Shown: in pieces, positions 1-6,944 of the stretch
Layout of the letters: each line of letters starts with the position of its first letter
Numbering within the stretch: position 1 is the first letter of the stretch
Assembly (NCBI GenBank): GCA_937880835.1
Contig: CALGRN010000293.1
Span: 1-9,716 of the forward strand
From: an uncultured Prevotella sp.
GTDB lineage: Bacteria; Bacteroidota; Bacteroidia; Bacteroidales; Bacteroidaceae
DNA: 9,716 nucleotides
Direction of reading: 5' to 3'
Notes under the pieces: generated by a model
Seen by the model: the letters and a program-made list of their open reading frames with translations, nothing else
Databases searched by the model: none
What the model was told of the DNA's origin: nothing
Position numbers and translations under genes: made by a program

Positions 1-162
1 ATACAAACCGTACTATAAAACAATACGCGATATTCATCAAATTACAGAAAGAATTATAATTCGTCGAACTCACGTTAATTAAATGTTTGAACATTCTTTC
101 TTGTTATGTCAACAATATTATACTATGTTCTGATGACAATGTTCTGTTGCTGTTGATTTTAA

Positions 163-182
163 AATACCGTTTTTTAGGTATT
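163..182. promoter_or_regulatory. Possible operator: inverted repeat at the -33 region
   Basis: AATACC (163-168) and GGTATT (177-182) form a perfect 6-bp inverted repeat around an 8-base AT-rich spacer. The right arm overlaps the presumed -33 element of the promoter for the receptor gene, so a protein bound here could block transcription. A second, imperfect dyad (190-202, arms GTC.TT and AA.GAC) lies between the -33 and -7 boxes. Short AT-rich inverted repeats arise easily by chance and I recognise no known regulator consensus. Confidence 0.25.
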
Positions 183-211
183 GTCATAAGTCGTTTAAAG
201 ACGTAATTTTG
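181..211 (+). promoter_or_regulatory. Promoter of the TonB receptor operon (Bacteroidota type)
   Basis: TAATTTTG at 204-211 fits the Bacteroidota primary-sigma -7 consensus TAnnTTTG exactly. TTGT at 181-184 lies 19 bases upstream, where the TTTG-like -33 element is expected. Transcription would start near 217-220, only about a dozen bases before the ATG at 232, giving a very short leader. No Shine-Dalgarno motif is visible, which is usual in this phylum. Of all the sites upstream of 232 this is the best promoter match I found. Confidence 0.6.
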
Positions 212-231
212 CAATCTGAAATTATTAGTGA

Positions 232-3000
232 ATGAGTAGATTGACGATAGTTGTTTTGTTGCTCTGTTTTGTTTCAGAGACAGTGTCTTTTGCGCAGACA
301 ACAAAAATCAATACGTATGATTTGCACGGTATCATAATAGATGGGCAGGACAAGCAGCCTCTATCCTATGTTACTGTGAAACTTATGAGGAAAGATAAAC
401 TCGTAGGTGGCACGACTACGGACAATAACGGAAAGTTTGCTTTAAAGGTCGTACCCGGAGATGAATTGCATCTTCAAGCGATGCTATTGGGTTATGAACC
501 TTTGGACACTGTCGTGCATATACCGCGCAATACGTATTTGGTATTGGAACTATCGTCAGACATTCAGACTGTAAACGAAGTCGTGGTGACAGCGAAAGAG
601 AAGAAAGGCATGACGAGTACTTCAATAATCGGACAGACAGCAATGGAGCATTTGCAACCTTCTTCTTTTACTGATTTGCTCTCGTTGCTGCCCGGTGGCA
701 TGACCAATCTGCCGCAAATGGGTTCTGCAAACGTGATTTCGTTGCGGGAAGTGGGCATTTCGAGCAGCGATTATGCCACATCGTCTCTCGGAACAAAGTT
801 TGTAATAGACGGTCAGACCATTGGTACTGATGCCAACATGCAGTATATTGCAGGGGCTTATCAAGGCGACGAAGACACTTATCGCAATCATGTATCATAC
901 GGTGTTGATATGCGTCAGATTCCGACAGATAACATAGAGAAGGTTGAAATAGTGAGAGGTATTCCGTCGGTAAAGTACGGCGACTTGACAAGCGGACTTG
1001 TCAACATTACTCGAAAGCATCGCAGTACGCCCTTTCAGGCTCGTTTCAAAGCCGATGAATACGGCAAACTGTTTTCTGCCGGCAAAGGATTTGAGTTTTC
1101 GCGCGAGTGGAGTTTGAACATAGACGGAGGCTTGCTTATGTCTAAGACAGACCCGAGAAACAAATTCGAGACTTACAACCGTCTGACGTTATCGGCACGT
1201 GCGCAGAAAGTTTGGCATTATGATAATGAAAGGTTTCTTAAATGGAATGTCATAACAGACTATGCCGCAAACATAGATAATGTGAAAACCGACCCCGAAG
1301 TGCAGGTAAATCCCGACGACAGATATAAGTCGTCTTACAGCAAGTTCGGACTTAACAACAAGCTAACTTTTGACAATGGCAAAGAAAAAACGCTGAAAAG
1401 CGTGATGATAAGCTATGCAATGAGTATCGCAGCGGATAAGATTCATCAGGTGGAATATATTTCTCTGGATCGCGATTATACTGTGCCTATGGTCTATGAA
1501 ACAGGCGAATACGACGGAATATTTCTGCCTTATAAATATGTTTCCGACTATAAAGTGGAGGGACTTCCGTTCTATTCCACATTGAAAGGGGAGGCAGAGT
1601 TGGGCGTCAATACATGGAACATCGACCACAATATTACCTTTGGAGCGGAATGGCAGCTTAACAAGAACTACGGAAGAGGACAGATTTTCGATTTGTCGAG
1701 ACCCTTGCATGCAAGTACAGCACGCCGTCCGCGCAGATATAAAGACATTCCTGCAACAAGCATACTGTCATGTTATGCCGAAGAATACGCCACGTTGTCG
1801 GCAGGAAAACACAAACTGTCGCTTATGATGGGCATAAGAGCGAGTAGATTGCTTAACATAGGCAGAGAGTATGTTATGCACGGAAAGACGTATTTCGACC
1901 CTCGTGTCAACATGCAGTGGGACTTTCCTTCGATTGGAGGATTGAACATATACTTGTCGGGAGGCATTGGCAGGATGACAAAGATGCCTACAATGAATGA
2001 TATTTATCCCGATTATGTGTATAAGGATATAACACAGATGAGCTATTGGGACACCAATCCGGCATTTAAACGTATCAACATACGCACGTATAAGATAGAT
2101 CGCACGAACCATGAGTTGAGACCTGCTCACAACACAAAATGGGAAATACGCGTCGGAGCAGACTATAAGAATCACAACTTCTATATGACCTATTTCAATG
2201 AAGATATGAAATCGGGCTTCCGTTCAACGCTTGAAGTGAGACCGTTCGTTTTCAAACGCTATGACACTTCAACAATAAACCCTCACACTCTCACTGCTCC
2301 GCCTGCGCTTGAAGATATGACATTCGTCAACGATACGGTGCTCGGAGGCTACGGAAAAACATCCAATGGATCGCGTATCATGAAAGAAGGAATAGAGTTT
2401 CAATACTCATCGCCCCGCATTAAGTATATAAACACGCGCATAACCGTTAACGGAGCGTGGTTTCATACTATATATGAGAACAGCCATCCCGAATATAATA
2501 CAAACTCACTTGCCATAATCGGCAACACGCAAGTAAATGATAAGTACATCGGCTATTATGATACGACCGATAAATACGACCGACATCAGTTTACTTCAAA
2601 CTTCATCGCAGATACCTATTTGGATCGTCTCGGTATGATATTGTCTGCAACTGCGGAGTGTTATTGGTTAGGAAAGTACAATCGTCCTGCAACTTCAACA
2701 GTACCGTTGGGCTACATGGACGTTTCGGGAGAGCTGAAACCTTACACCGAAGCCGATAAAACAGATACGTTCAAGAGTTGGCTTATACTTAAAGGAACAG
2801 CCGGACAAAACATGAATTCAAAAGAAAGATTCTATATGTTGGTAAACTTCAAGGCAACTAAAAAGTTCGGCAAACATCTCGTTCTCTCTATCTTTGCAGA
2901 CCGTTTCCTAAGTATCGCACCCGATTATGAAGTTAACGGATTTGTCATGAGACGCTCTTTCTCACCTTATTTTGGAATGGAATTGAATGTAAAAATATAG
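232..3000 (+). CDS. TonB-dependent outer-membrane receptor with carboxypeptidase-regulatory-like domain
   Basis: A 922-residue outer-membrane active transporter, predicted to use TonB/ExbBD energy to import a ligand too large or scarce for porins. Residues 1-21 are a Sec signal peptide with a hydrophobic core (VVLLLCF) and likely cleavage after SFA. Residues about 30-108 form a CarboxypepD_reg-like beta-sandwich (GIIIDGQDKQPLSYVTVKL, then the GYEPLD turn). EVVVTA at 116-121 resembles a TonB box. The plug spans about 125-262, with typical FVIDG (190-194) and VEIVRGIPSVKYG (238-250) segments. The remainder is the 22-strand beta-barrel, ending in ELNVKI. The start is chosen because it gives the signal peptide directly behind a good promoter. 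The gene ends in tandem TAG codons, and the next gene begins 25 bases later, so they are co-transcribed. The substrate is unknown: it is not an obvious SusC (no SusD follows), and an iron, heme or other metal complex is only a guess. Confidence 0.93.
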   Translation: MSRLTIVVLLLCFVSETVSFAQTTKINTYDLHGIIIDGQDKQPLSYVTVKLMRKDKLVGGTTTDNNGKFALKVVPGDELHLQAMLLGYEPLDTVVHIPRNTYLVLELSSDIQTVNEVVVTAKEKKGMTSTSIIGQTAMEHLQPSSFTDLLSLLPGGMTNLPQMGSANVISLREVGISSSDYATSSLGTKFVIDGQTIGTDANMQYIAGAYQGDEDTYRNHVSYGVDMRQIPTDNIEKVEIVRGIPSVKYGDLTSGLVNITRKHRSTPFQARFKADEYGKLFSAGKGFEFSREWSLNIDGGLLMSKTDPRNKFETYNRLTLSARAQKVWHYDNERFLKWNVITDYAANIDNVKTDPEVQVNPDDRYKSSYSKFGLNNKLTFDNGKEKTLKSVMISYAMSIAADKIHQVEYISLDRDYTVPMVYETGEYDGIFLPYKYVSDYKVEGLPFYSTLKGEAELGVNTWNIDHNITFGAEWQLNKNYGRGQIFDLSRPLHASTARRPRRYKDIPATSILSCYAEEYATLSAGKHKLSLMMGIRASRLLNIGREYVMHGKTYFDPRVNMQWDFPSIGGLNIYLSGGIGRMTKMPTMNDIYPDYVYKDITQMSYWDTNPAFKRINIRTYKIDRTNHELRPAHNTKWEIRVGADYKNHNFYMTYFNEDMKSGFRSTLEVRPFVFKRYDTSTINPHTLTAPPALEDMTFVNDTVLGGYGKTSNGSRIMKEGIEFQYSSPRIKYINTRITVNGAWFHTIYENSHPEYNTNSLAIIGNTQVNDKYIGYYDTTDKYDRHQFTSNFIADTYLDRLGMILSATAECYWLGKYNRPATSTVPLGYMDVSGELKPYTEADKTDTFKSWLILKGTAGQNMNSKERFYMLVNFKATKKFGKHLVLSIFADRFLSIAPDYEVNGFVMRRSFSPYFGMELNVKI

Positions 3001-3025
3001 TAGTAACAATTTAAAAAACAGAAAA

Positions 3026-4321
3026 ATGAAAAAAATTATTTATTATTTTGCAGTGATGTTTGCAGCTGTTTTGCTTACAACATCATGCAGTGATGACAAC
3101 AACGACAATCCTGCGAACAAAGTTAAGTACACCAAAGCGATTGTGAAACTGACAATGCCGGAGAACGTAAGCAATGTAAAGAGCATAAAAGAGCTTACCG
3201 CCAAGTTCCACAATGTAACGACAGGACTTGACACGACAATCGTATTTAATGCGATAGAGAATAATAATGAGGCTGAAATGAACAGGAAAGAATATTCATT
3301 GGATGCCGTTACTATCCCCGAAGGATTATATAATGTTGACATTAAAGGAAATGTAGTTTATAACGACGAAGTGCATAACGTGGCTAAAATAGGTGCAAAC
3401 GTCAAAGGAAAAGCTATCTCCGGCGAGAATGCAGATATTGCTATGGAATGTTATATTGATAGAGAAAGCAACGGCTTTGTTATCTCTGAGATATTTGCAG
3501 CAGGTACTTCTAAGCCCGATGGAAAGCAATACAGAGGCGATGCTTATTTCAGAATAACTAATAACTCTGATGAAATTCTCTATGCAGACGGATTGTTTAT
3601 AGCCGAAAGTAAGTTCAATGATATGCTTCAAGAGGATTACATGCCGGACATAAGAAAAGAGGCAATGCCGGTCGGTTATTTAACAAAACTGCCGGGAAGA
3701 CATGGAGTTGACAAGAAGATTGCGGTGAAACCGGGAGAGTCTTTGATTATTTGTGACAACGCAATCAATCACACTATTGCCGAATTAAATCCCAATTCTT
3801 TCGATTTGACAACAGCTGATTACGAGTGGTATGATGAATCTACAAATCCGAGTTTTACAGACATAGACAATAAGGATGTGCCAAACATGGAGCGTCTTTT
3901 CACATATTCAGCAACAGTATGGGCGCCTCATAACAGAGGTTTCCACTCTTATGCGATAGGTTTCCTTGAAGTTGACAATGATACTTATATTGAAGGAAAT
4001 ACATATCAGTATGATTACTATTACATCTTTGTTAACGGTGACTATACAAAGAAGATGGAATTTAAAGCCATGAAAGTTCCTAACAGCTGGATTGTGGATG
4101 CCGTAAACCTGTCAGTAAAAGACAAGAAGCAATGGGATCTCATAGACCCTTCGTTTGACAAGGGCTACACTTGGTTCTCAGAAAACGAGTCTGACAAGAA
4201 CCGTTACGGCAAAGCTGTGAGACGTAAGTATGACGCTAACAGAAAGAAACTCATAGACACGAACGATTCGAAGAACGATTTTGAGCTTGTGAAAGCTGAT
4301 CCTAAATACATTTTCAAATAA
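3026..4321 (+). CDS. DUF4876-type surface lipoprotein with lamin-tail-like region
   Basis: A 431-residue lipoprotein. The signal peptide (residues 1-20) ends in a lipobox-like TTSC, with acylation expected at C21. The next residues, SDDNND (22-27), match the acidic export signal that in Bacteroidota sends lipoproteins to the outer face of the outer membrane. Residues about 33-145 look like a beta-sandwich. From about 150 the pattern of ISEI, an acidic loop, then YFRITNNSDE and YADGL (173-190) resembles a lamin-tail-type fold, and VPNSWIVDAVN, GKAVRRK (395-401) and DTNDSKNDF (411-419) close the domain. I recognise the whole as the DUF4876 family, whose function I do not know. Its place directly behind a TonB receptor suggests a partner that captures ligand at the surface or caps the receptor. 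The start is set by the lysine-rich signal peptide. The leader is AT-rich without Shine-Dalgarno. A strong terminator-like hairpin follows the stop. Confidence 0.85.
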   Translation: MKKIIYYFAVMFAAVLLTTSCSDDNNDNPANKVKYTKAIVKLTMPENVSNVKSIKELTAKFHNVTTGLDTTIVFNAIENNNEAEMNRKEYSLDAVTIPEGLYNVDIKGNVVYNDEVHNVAKIGANVKGKAISGENADIAMECYIDRESNGFVISEIFAAGTSKPDGKQYRGDAYFRITNNSDEILYADGLFIAESKFNDMLQEDYMPDIRKEAMPVGYLTKLPGRHGVDKKIAVKPGESLIICDNAINHTIAELNPNSFDLTTADYEWYDESTNPSFTDIDNKDVPNMERLFTYSATVWAPHNRGFHSYAIGFLEVDNDTYIEGNTYQYDYYYIFVNGDYTKKMEFKAMKVPNSWIVDAVNLSVKDKKQWDLIDPSFDKGYTWFSENESDKNRYGKAVRRKYDANRKKLIDTNDSKNDFELVKADPKYIFK

Positions 4322-4338
4322 AAAACAACTATCATCAG

Positions 4339-4378
4339 AGGAATACTTACAAGTTGTGAGTATTCCTTTCTTTTGTTT
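4339..4378 (+). terminator. Intrinsic terminator or attenuator inside the operon
   Basis: AGGAATACT (4339-4347) pairs with AGTATTCCT (4359-4367). The stem extends inward through TACA/TGTG-type pairing (one T-G wobble) to 13 pairs with a 3-base loop (4352-4354). A T-rich tail (TTCTTTTGTTT, 4368-4378) follows at once. It lies 17 bases after the lipoprotein stop and 18 before the next ATG. I see no clear TAnnTTTG promoter between it and the downstream gene, so partial read-through is the simplest explanation. It would then give less barrel protein than receptor and lipoprotein. A hairpin that also protects the upstream mRNA from decay is an alternative. Confidence 0.75.
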
Positions 4379-4395
4379 GTATAAAAACAATCAGA

Positions 4396-5925
4396 ATGAA
4401 ATTATACGCACTGATTATAGCTTTCGGCATGATAACGACAGATACTTTTGCGCAAACTGCCGACTCGTCGTGTCTTAACGGCATCAGGACATTGCATGAA
4501 AGAGCATCGCAGACACAAAATACGGCACTGCTGATATACGACAATCCTGCCATACAAACGATGAGATTTCGCAATTCGTTGTCGCAAGTCAGCTTCGGTT
4601 TTGAGTCGAAGCGAGAGACAAAACCATTCGTTGCGCAGATAGGAAACGGCAAACGTGCATTCCTGTTCGATGCATCATCTTATGTCCGTATGAATGCTAA
4701 TTCAGTGGTATGGGGCAGTGCTTGTTATGAAAATGGCAGGCGTTTGAATCCTATATGGAATGAAAATTCGGAATATGAGAAGCTATATCCCTACGTAACA
4801 GGCGACTCTGTGAGCGCAGATATGAAGCGAGAGGCTTACGGTTTCAGTGCCGGATATGCTTGTCAGGCATCAAAAATCGGTTTCGGAGCAGAGATGTCGT
4901 ATCGCTCTTCATTGGAATACAGAGATAAAGATCCGCGTCCCAGAAACACATCTCTTGAAGTTTCGGCGCGTGCAGGAATTTCTTACAAGTTGCTTGGCAA
5001 TCACTCCTTAGGCATATTTGCAGATGTTCAGAAATATTCGCAGCAGAGTTCCGTTGCCTTTATGAATCCTTATGGCAAACTTATTCTTTATCATATGACA
5101 GGACTCGGCATGCAATATTTCCGCTTTAAGGGTGATGATGACGGAGTAAAATATGAGGGAAGCTCGTTCGGTGGAGGCATTACGTGGCATTCGCTTAATG
5201 GAGAAGGCTTGCAGGCAATGCTTTCGTCAAGGCGTGAGCATATACAGAAAATGCTCACAGAGCATCACTATCTTCCGCTTTGCGACACATATCAGCAGGA
5301 TTACAAAGCAGAAATATCTTGGTTGAAGAACTTTGCAAGTCATTCGTTGCGCATCGTCTTAGATGCCGGAAAGAAGGAAAGAGAAGGCAAGGAACGTATA
5401 TATGACGATGGAACAACCAATTATCACGAGATAACTTCATCGAAACCTTTCAACAATGATATATACGACATTGTTCTGTATGCGCTCGGTGAATATCGCA
5501 TGAATGAAAATCTGACAGCTGAATTACAGCCTTCTGTGGCTTACCACTATTCTAAAATGACTTACGCCAATCCTTACAGAGAGATGAAAACGGCTTATCT
5601 GCGCCAGAGCATTGACTTTCGTATGAGTTGTATTGCAGGCAAAAGTCTCGTAAGTGGAGGACTATCGGCAGGATATACGGCAAACACGAGCAGGAACTTG
5701 CTTTTGAATAATCCCGAAATATTTGCAATGACAATAGCCGTAGAACGCCAGAATTATGAGATGCAGACATCTAACCACACTGATTTGGGAATATTTGCAA
5801 GATATGATTTCTCTATCGGCAACATGGTTAACAGTATCTTTCTGAAAGCAGAATATAACAGTCGCATATACTCAAACAATGAAAAAATAAACCATTACAC
5901 ATTGTCATTAGGCGTAACTATATAA
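4396..5925 (+). CDS. DUF6850-type outer-membrane beta-barrel protein
   Basis: A 509-residue predicted outer-membrane barrel of unknown function. Residues 1-19 are a signal peptide (cleavage after TFA), which supports the chosen start. The mature protein alternates hydrophobic and polar residues with frequent aromatics and ends in a beta-strand (HYTLSLGVTI), as integral barrels do. Sequence hallmarks that I associate with the DUF6850 family are WGSACYENG (106-114), YPYVTGDS (131-138), EYRDKDPRPRN (174-184) and GLGMQYFRF further on. It has no plug domain or TonB box, so it is not itself a TonB-dependent receptor. Its position as third gene of the module suggests an accessory channel or a partner of the lipoprotein. 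It is separated from the lipoprotein gene by 74 bases containing a terminator-like hairpin. Family assignment is from memory of the motif pattern; the barrel call is firmer than the family call. Confidence 0.8.
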   Translation: MKLYALIIAFGMITTDTFAQTADSSCLNGIRTLHERASQTQNTALLIYDNPAIQTMRFRNSLSQVSFGFESKRETKPFVAQIGNGKRAFLFDASSYVRMNANSVVWGSACYENGRRLNPIWNENSEYEKLYPYVTGDSVSADMKREAYGFSAGYACQASKIGFGAEMSYRSSLEYRDKDPRPRNTSLEVSARAGISYKLLGNHSLGIFADVQKYSQQSSVAFMNPYGKLILYHMTGLGMQYFRFKGDDDGVKYEGSSFGGGITWHSLNGEGLQAMLSSRREHIQKMLTEHHYLPLCDTYQQDYKAEISWLKNFASHSLRIVLDAGKKEREGKERIYDDGTTNYHEITSSKPFNNDIYDIVLYALGEYRMNENLTAELQPSVAYHYSKMTYANPYREMKTAYLRQSIDFRMSCIAGKSLVSGGLSAGYTANTSRNLLLNNPEIFAMTIAVERQNYEMQTSNHTDLGIFARYDFSIGNMVNSIFLKAEYNSRIYSNNEKINHYTLSLGVTI

Positions 5926-5976
5926 GAATTGGAATAAAAATGACAGCTTTACCGAAAGATTATGAATATTAATCAT

Positions 5977-5984
5977 TAACTTTG
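5977..5984 (+). promoter_or_regulatory. -7 promoter box of the FMN-binding protein gene
   Basis: TAACTTTG is an exact match to the TAnnTTTG consensus and lies 42 bases before the ATG at 6027, in the 101-base gap after the barrel gene. The only TTT-rich -33 candidate (5948-5950) is about 25 bases upstream, longer than the usual spacing, so the -33 part is weak. The predicted mRNA leader (about 5991-6026) is almost entirely A and T and has no Shine-Dalgarno motif. The small gene is therefore probably transcribed on its own, perhaps also by read-through from the operon. Confidence 0.55.
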
Positions 5985-6026
5985 CACATTATTTATATAT
6001 AATATAACATATAAAACAATAATAAC

Positions 6027-6434
6027 ATGTCGAATAAAACAATTATAGCTACATCGGTTTTGGCAGTTGCATTCTTAGCAAACATCGCCTTTGCAAAGCC
6101 GTCTCAGAACAACGTTATGACAAAACGTGCAGACGGAACATACATCGTAAACACTACAACATTATGTCCCGACGTTAAAGGTTATCGCGGTGCTACACCC
6201 TTAGAGATACACATAAAGAAGAACAAAGTAACGAAAGTCGTTCCTCTTAAAAACAGAGAGACACCGAGTTATTTTCAAAAAGTGGTTAACGGACTTATGA
6301 ACCGATGGGAAGGAATGAAAGTAAGCAAAGCCGAAAAGGCAGAATTTGACGGCGTTACAGGTGCTACATTCTCCTCAAAAGCGGTTAAAGAGAACATTAA
6401 AGCCGGTTTGAAATATTATAATACACATAAATAA
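6027..6434 (+). CDS. Small exported FMN-binding (flavinylated) domain protein
   Basis: A 135-residue exported protein made almost entirely of one FMN-binding domain, as in NqrC and RnfG. Residues 1-23 are a Sec signal peptide with cleavage after AFA. The domain runs from about 50 to 131: GYRG (52-55), the strand pair LEIHIKKNKVTKVVPL, ETPSYFQKV (78-86) and DGVTGATFS (108-116). In this family the last threonine of the (S/T)GAT motif, here T114 (codon 6366-6368), receives FMN through a phosphoester bond made by the periplasmic transferase ApbE. The protein is thus a likely extracytoplasmic one- or two-electron carrier. It lacks the membrane helix of NqrC/RnfG and any fused partner such as PepSY or a reductase, and no ApbE gene is in the window. 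Its electron donor and acceptor are unknown. It follows the outer-membrane module but has its own -7 box and a strong terminator. Confidence 0.88.
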   Translation: MSNKTIIATSVLAVAFLANIAFAKPSQNNVMTKRADGTYIVNTTTLCPDVKGYRGATPLEIHIKKNKVTKVVPLKNRETPSYFQKVVNGLMNRWEGMKVSKAEKAEFDGVTGATFSSKAVKENIKAGLKYYNTHK

Positions 6435-6451
6435 AGACAATGCAAGTAAAG

Positions 6452-6470
6452 GTTTTTCGTTCTGAAAAAC
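6452..6470 (+). other. Small hairpin in the 3' untranslated region
   Basis: GTTTTTC (6452-6458) and GAAAAAC (6464-6470) form a perfect 7-bp stem with a 5-base loop, 17 bases after the stop of the FMN-binding gene. No T tract follows directly, and the main terminator lies just downstream. It may stabilise the mRNA end or may have no role. Confidence 0.35.
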
Positions 6471-6482
6471 AAATAAAACTGT

Positions 6483-6549
6483 AAACATCTCCTTGTTGAA
6501 AGCAATAAAGCATACATGCTTTTTATGTTCAACAGGGAGATGTTTTTTT
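6483..6549 (+). terminator. Strong intrinsic terminator of the FMN-binding protein gene
   Basis: An 18-bp arm (6483-6500, starting AAACATCTCC) pairs with 6528-6545 (ending GGAGATGTTT) with only one G-T wobble. The 27-base interior contains a further small palindrome, AAAGCAT/ATGCTTT, so the whole folds as one long hairpin. It runs straight into seven T residues (6543-6549). The position, about 50 bases past the stop, fits termination of the plus-strand gene. On the minus strand the run of T after the stem is interrupted, so action on lptD read-through is possible but weaker. Confidence 0.88.
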
Positions 6550-6688
6550 ATTCAAAATCAAAAATCCTGTGTTCCTATATCATCTTAATAAGCATGAGTT
6601 CGATTCATTCAATCCAAAAGATTTAATTATAACCTCTAAAAGTTGGAAAGTGAACAGACACGCAATATTGTTGTAAAGACATACCGGA

Positions 6689-6740
6689 ACGTGGCAATGC
6701 GGACACGCACAGGGCGTGTCCCTACATGCAGGATATAATA
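6689..6740 (-). repeat. GTAGGGAC palindromic repeat, copy A
   Basis: This 52-base unit matches copy C (6833-6884) at 44 of 52 positions in the same orientation. Its core is a perfect 8-bp stem, GGACACGC (6701-6708) with GCGTGTCC (6714-6721), around the loop ACAGG. The flank CTACATGC reads GCATGTAG on the minus strand, taken here as the repeat's forward direction. Twelve bases (6718-6729) form a perfect inverted repeat with copy B (6757-6768), an arrangement like paired REP elements. Confidence 0.8.
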
Positions 6741-6756
6741 GATACATAATCAATCA

Positions 6757-6789
6757 GCATGTAGGGACAGACTCTGTGTCTGTCCGATA
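6757..6789 (+). repeat. GTAGGGAC palindromic repeat, copy B (inverted)
   Basis: This copy is in the opposite orientation to A and C. Its perfect 8-bp stem, GGACAGAC (6765-6772) with GTCTGTCC (6778-6785) around the loop TCTGT, keeps the geometry of copy A although two stem positions differ. Both arms have changed together, so pairing is preserved. The flanking GCATGTAG and the trailing CCG are shared with the other copies. The conserved portion is shorter than in A and C. Confidence 0.75.
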
Positions 6790-6832
6790 AACAACATGTG
6801 GGCACTTTCAACATTGTTAAATGAAGGCAGGC

Positions 6833-6884
6833 ACGTGGCAATTCGGACACACATAGGGCGCGTCCCTGCATAAAAGATATAATA
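6833..6884 (-). repeat. GTAGGGAC palindromic repeat, copy C
   Basis: This is the direct repeat of copy A, 144 bases downstream, sharing the left flank ACGTGGCAAT and the right flank GATATAATA. The stem arms are GGACACAC (6845-6852) and GCGCGTCC (6858-6865) around ATAGG. Two positions are A-C mismatches when read on the plus strand but become G-U wobbles in RNA from the minus strand. This fits a structure that matters in minus-strand transcripts, meaning lptD read-through, or simple decay of an old copy. Confidence 0.78.
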
Positions 6885-6944
6885 TAACGTGAGTTTTAGA
6901 AATTCACATTGATGCAGTTGAAAATAAACGGTTTGCAAAACGAA

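Noticed and set aside
125..146. Direct repeat ATGTTCTG (125-132 and 139-146) as a regulator site
   Set aside because: Only eight bases are shared, it lies upstream of the promoter core, and no known consensus matches; chance is a sufficient explanation.
104..304. Minus-strand reading frame over the receptor promoter
   Set aside because: It overlaps the promoter and the signal-peptide codons of a clear gene, and its translation shows no domain pattern.
668..991. Minus-strand 107-codon frame inside the receptor gene
   Set aside because: It is antisense to the conserved plug domain and its composition is unlike a real protein.
232..4321. SusC/SusD-type glycan utilisation pair
   Set aside because: The receptor is followed by a DUF4876-type lipoprotein, not a SusD-like one, and no glycoside hydrolase is present.
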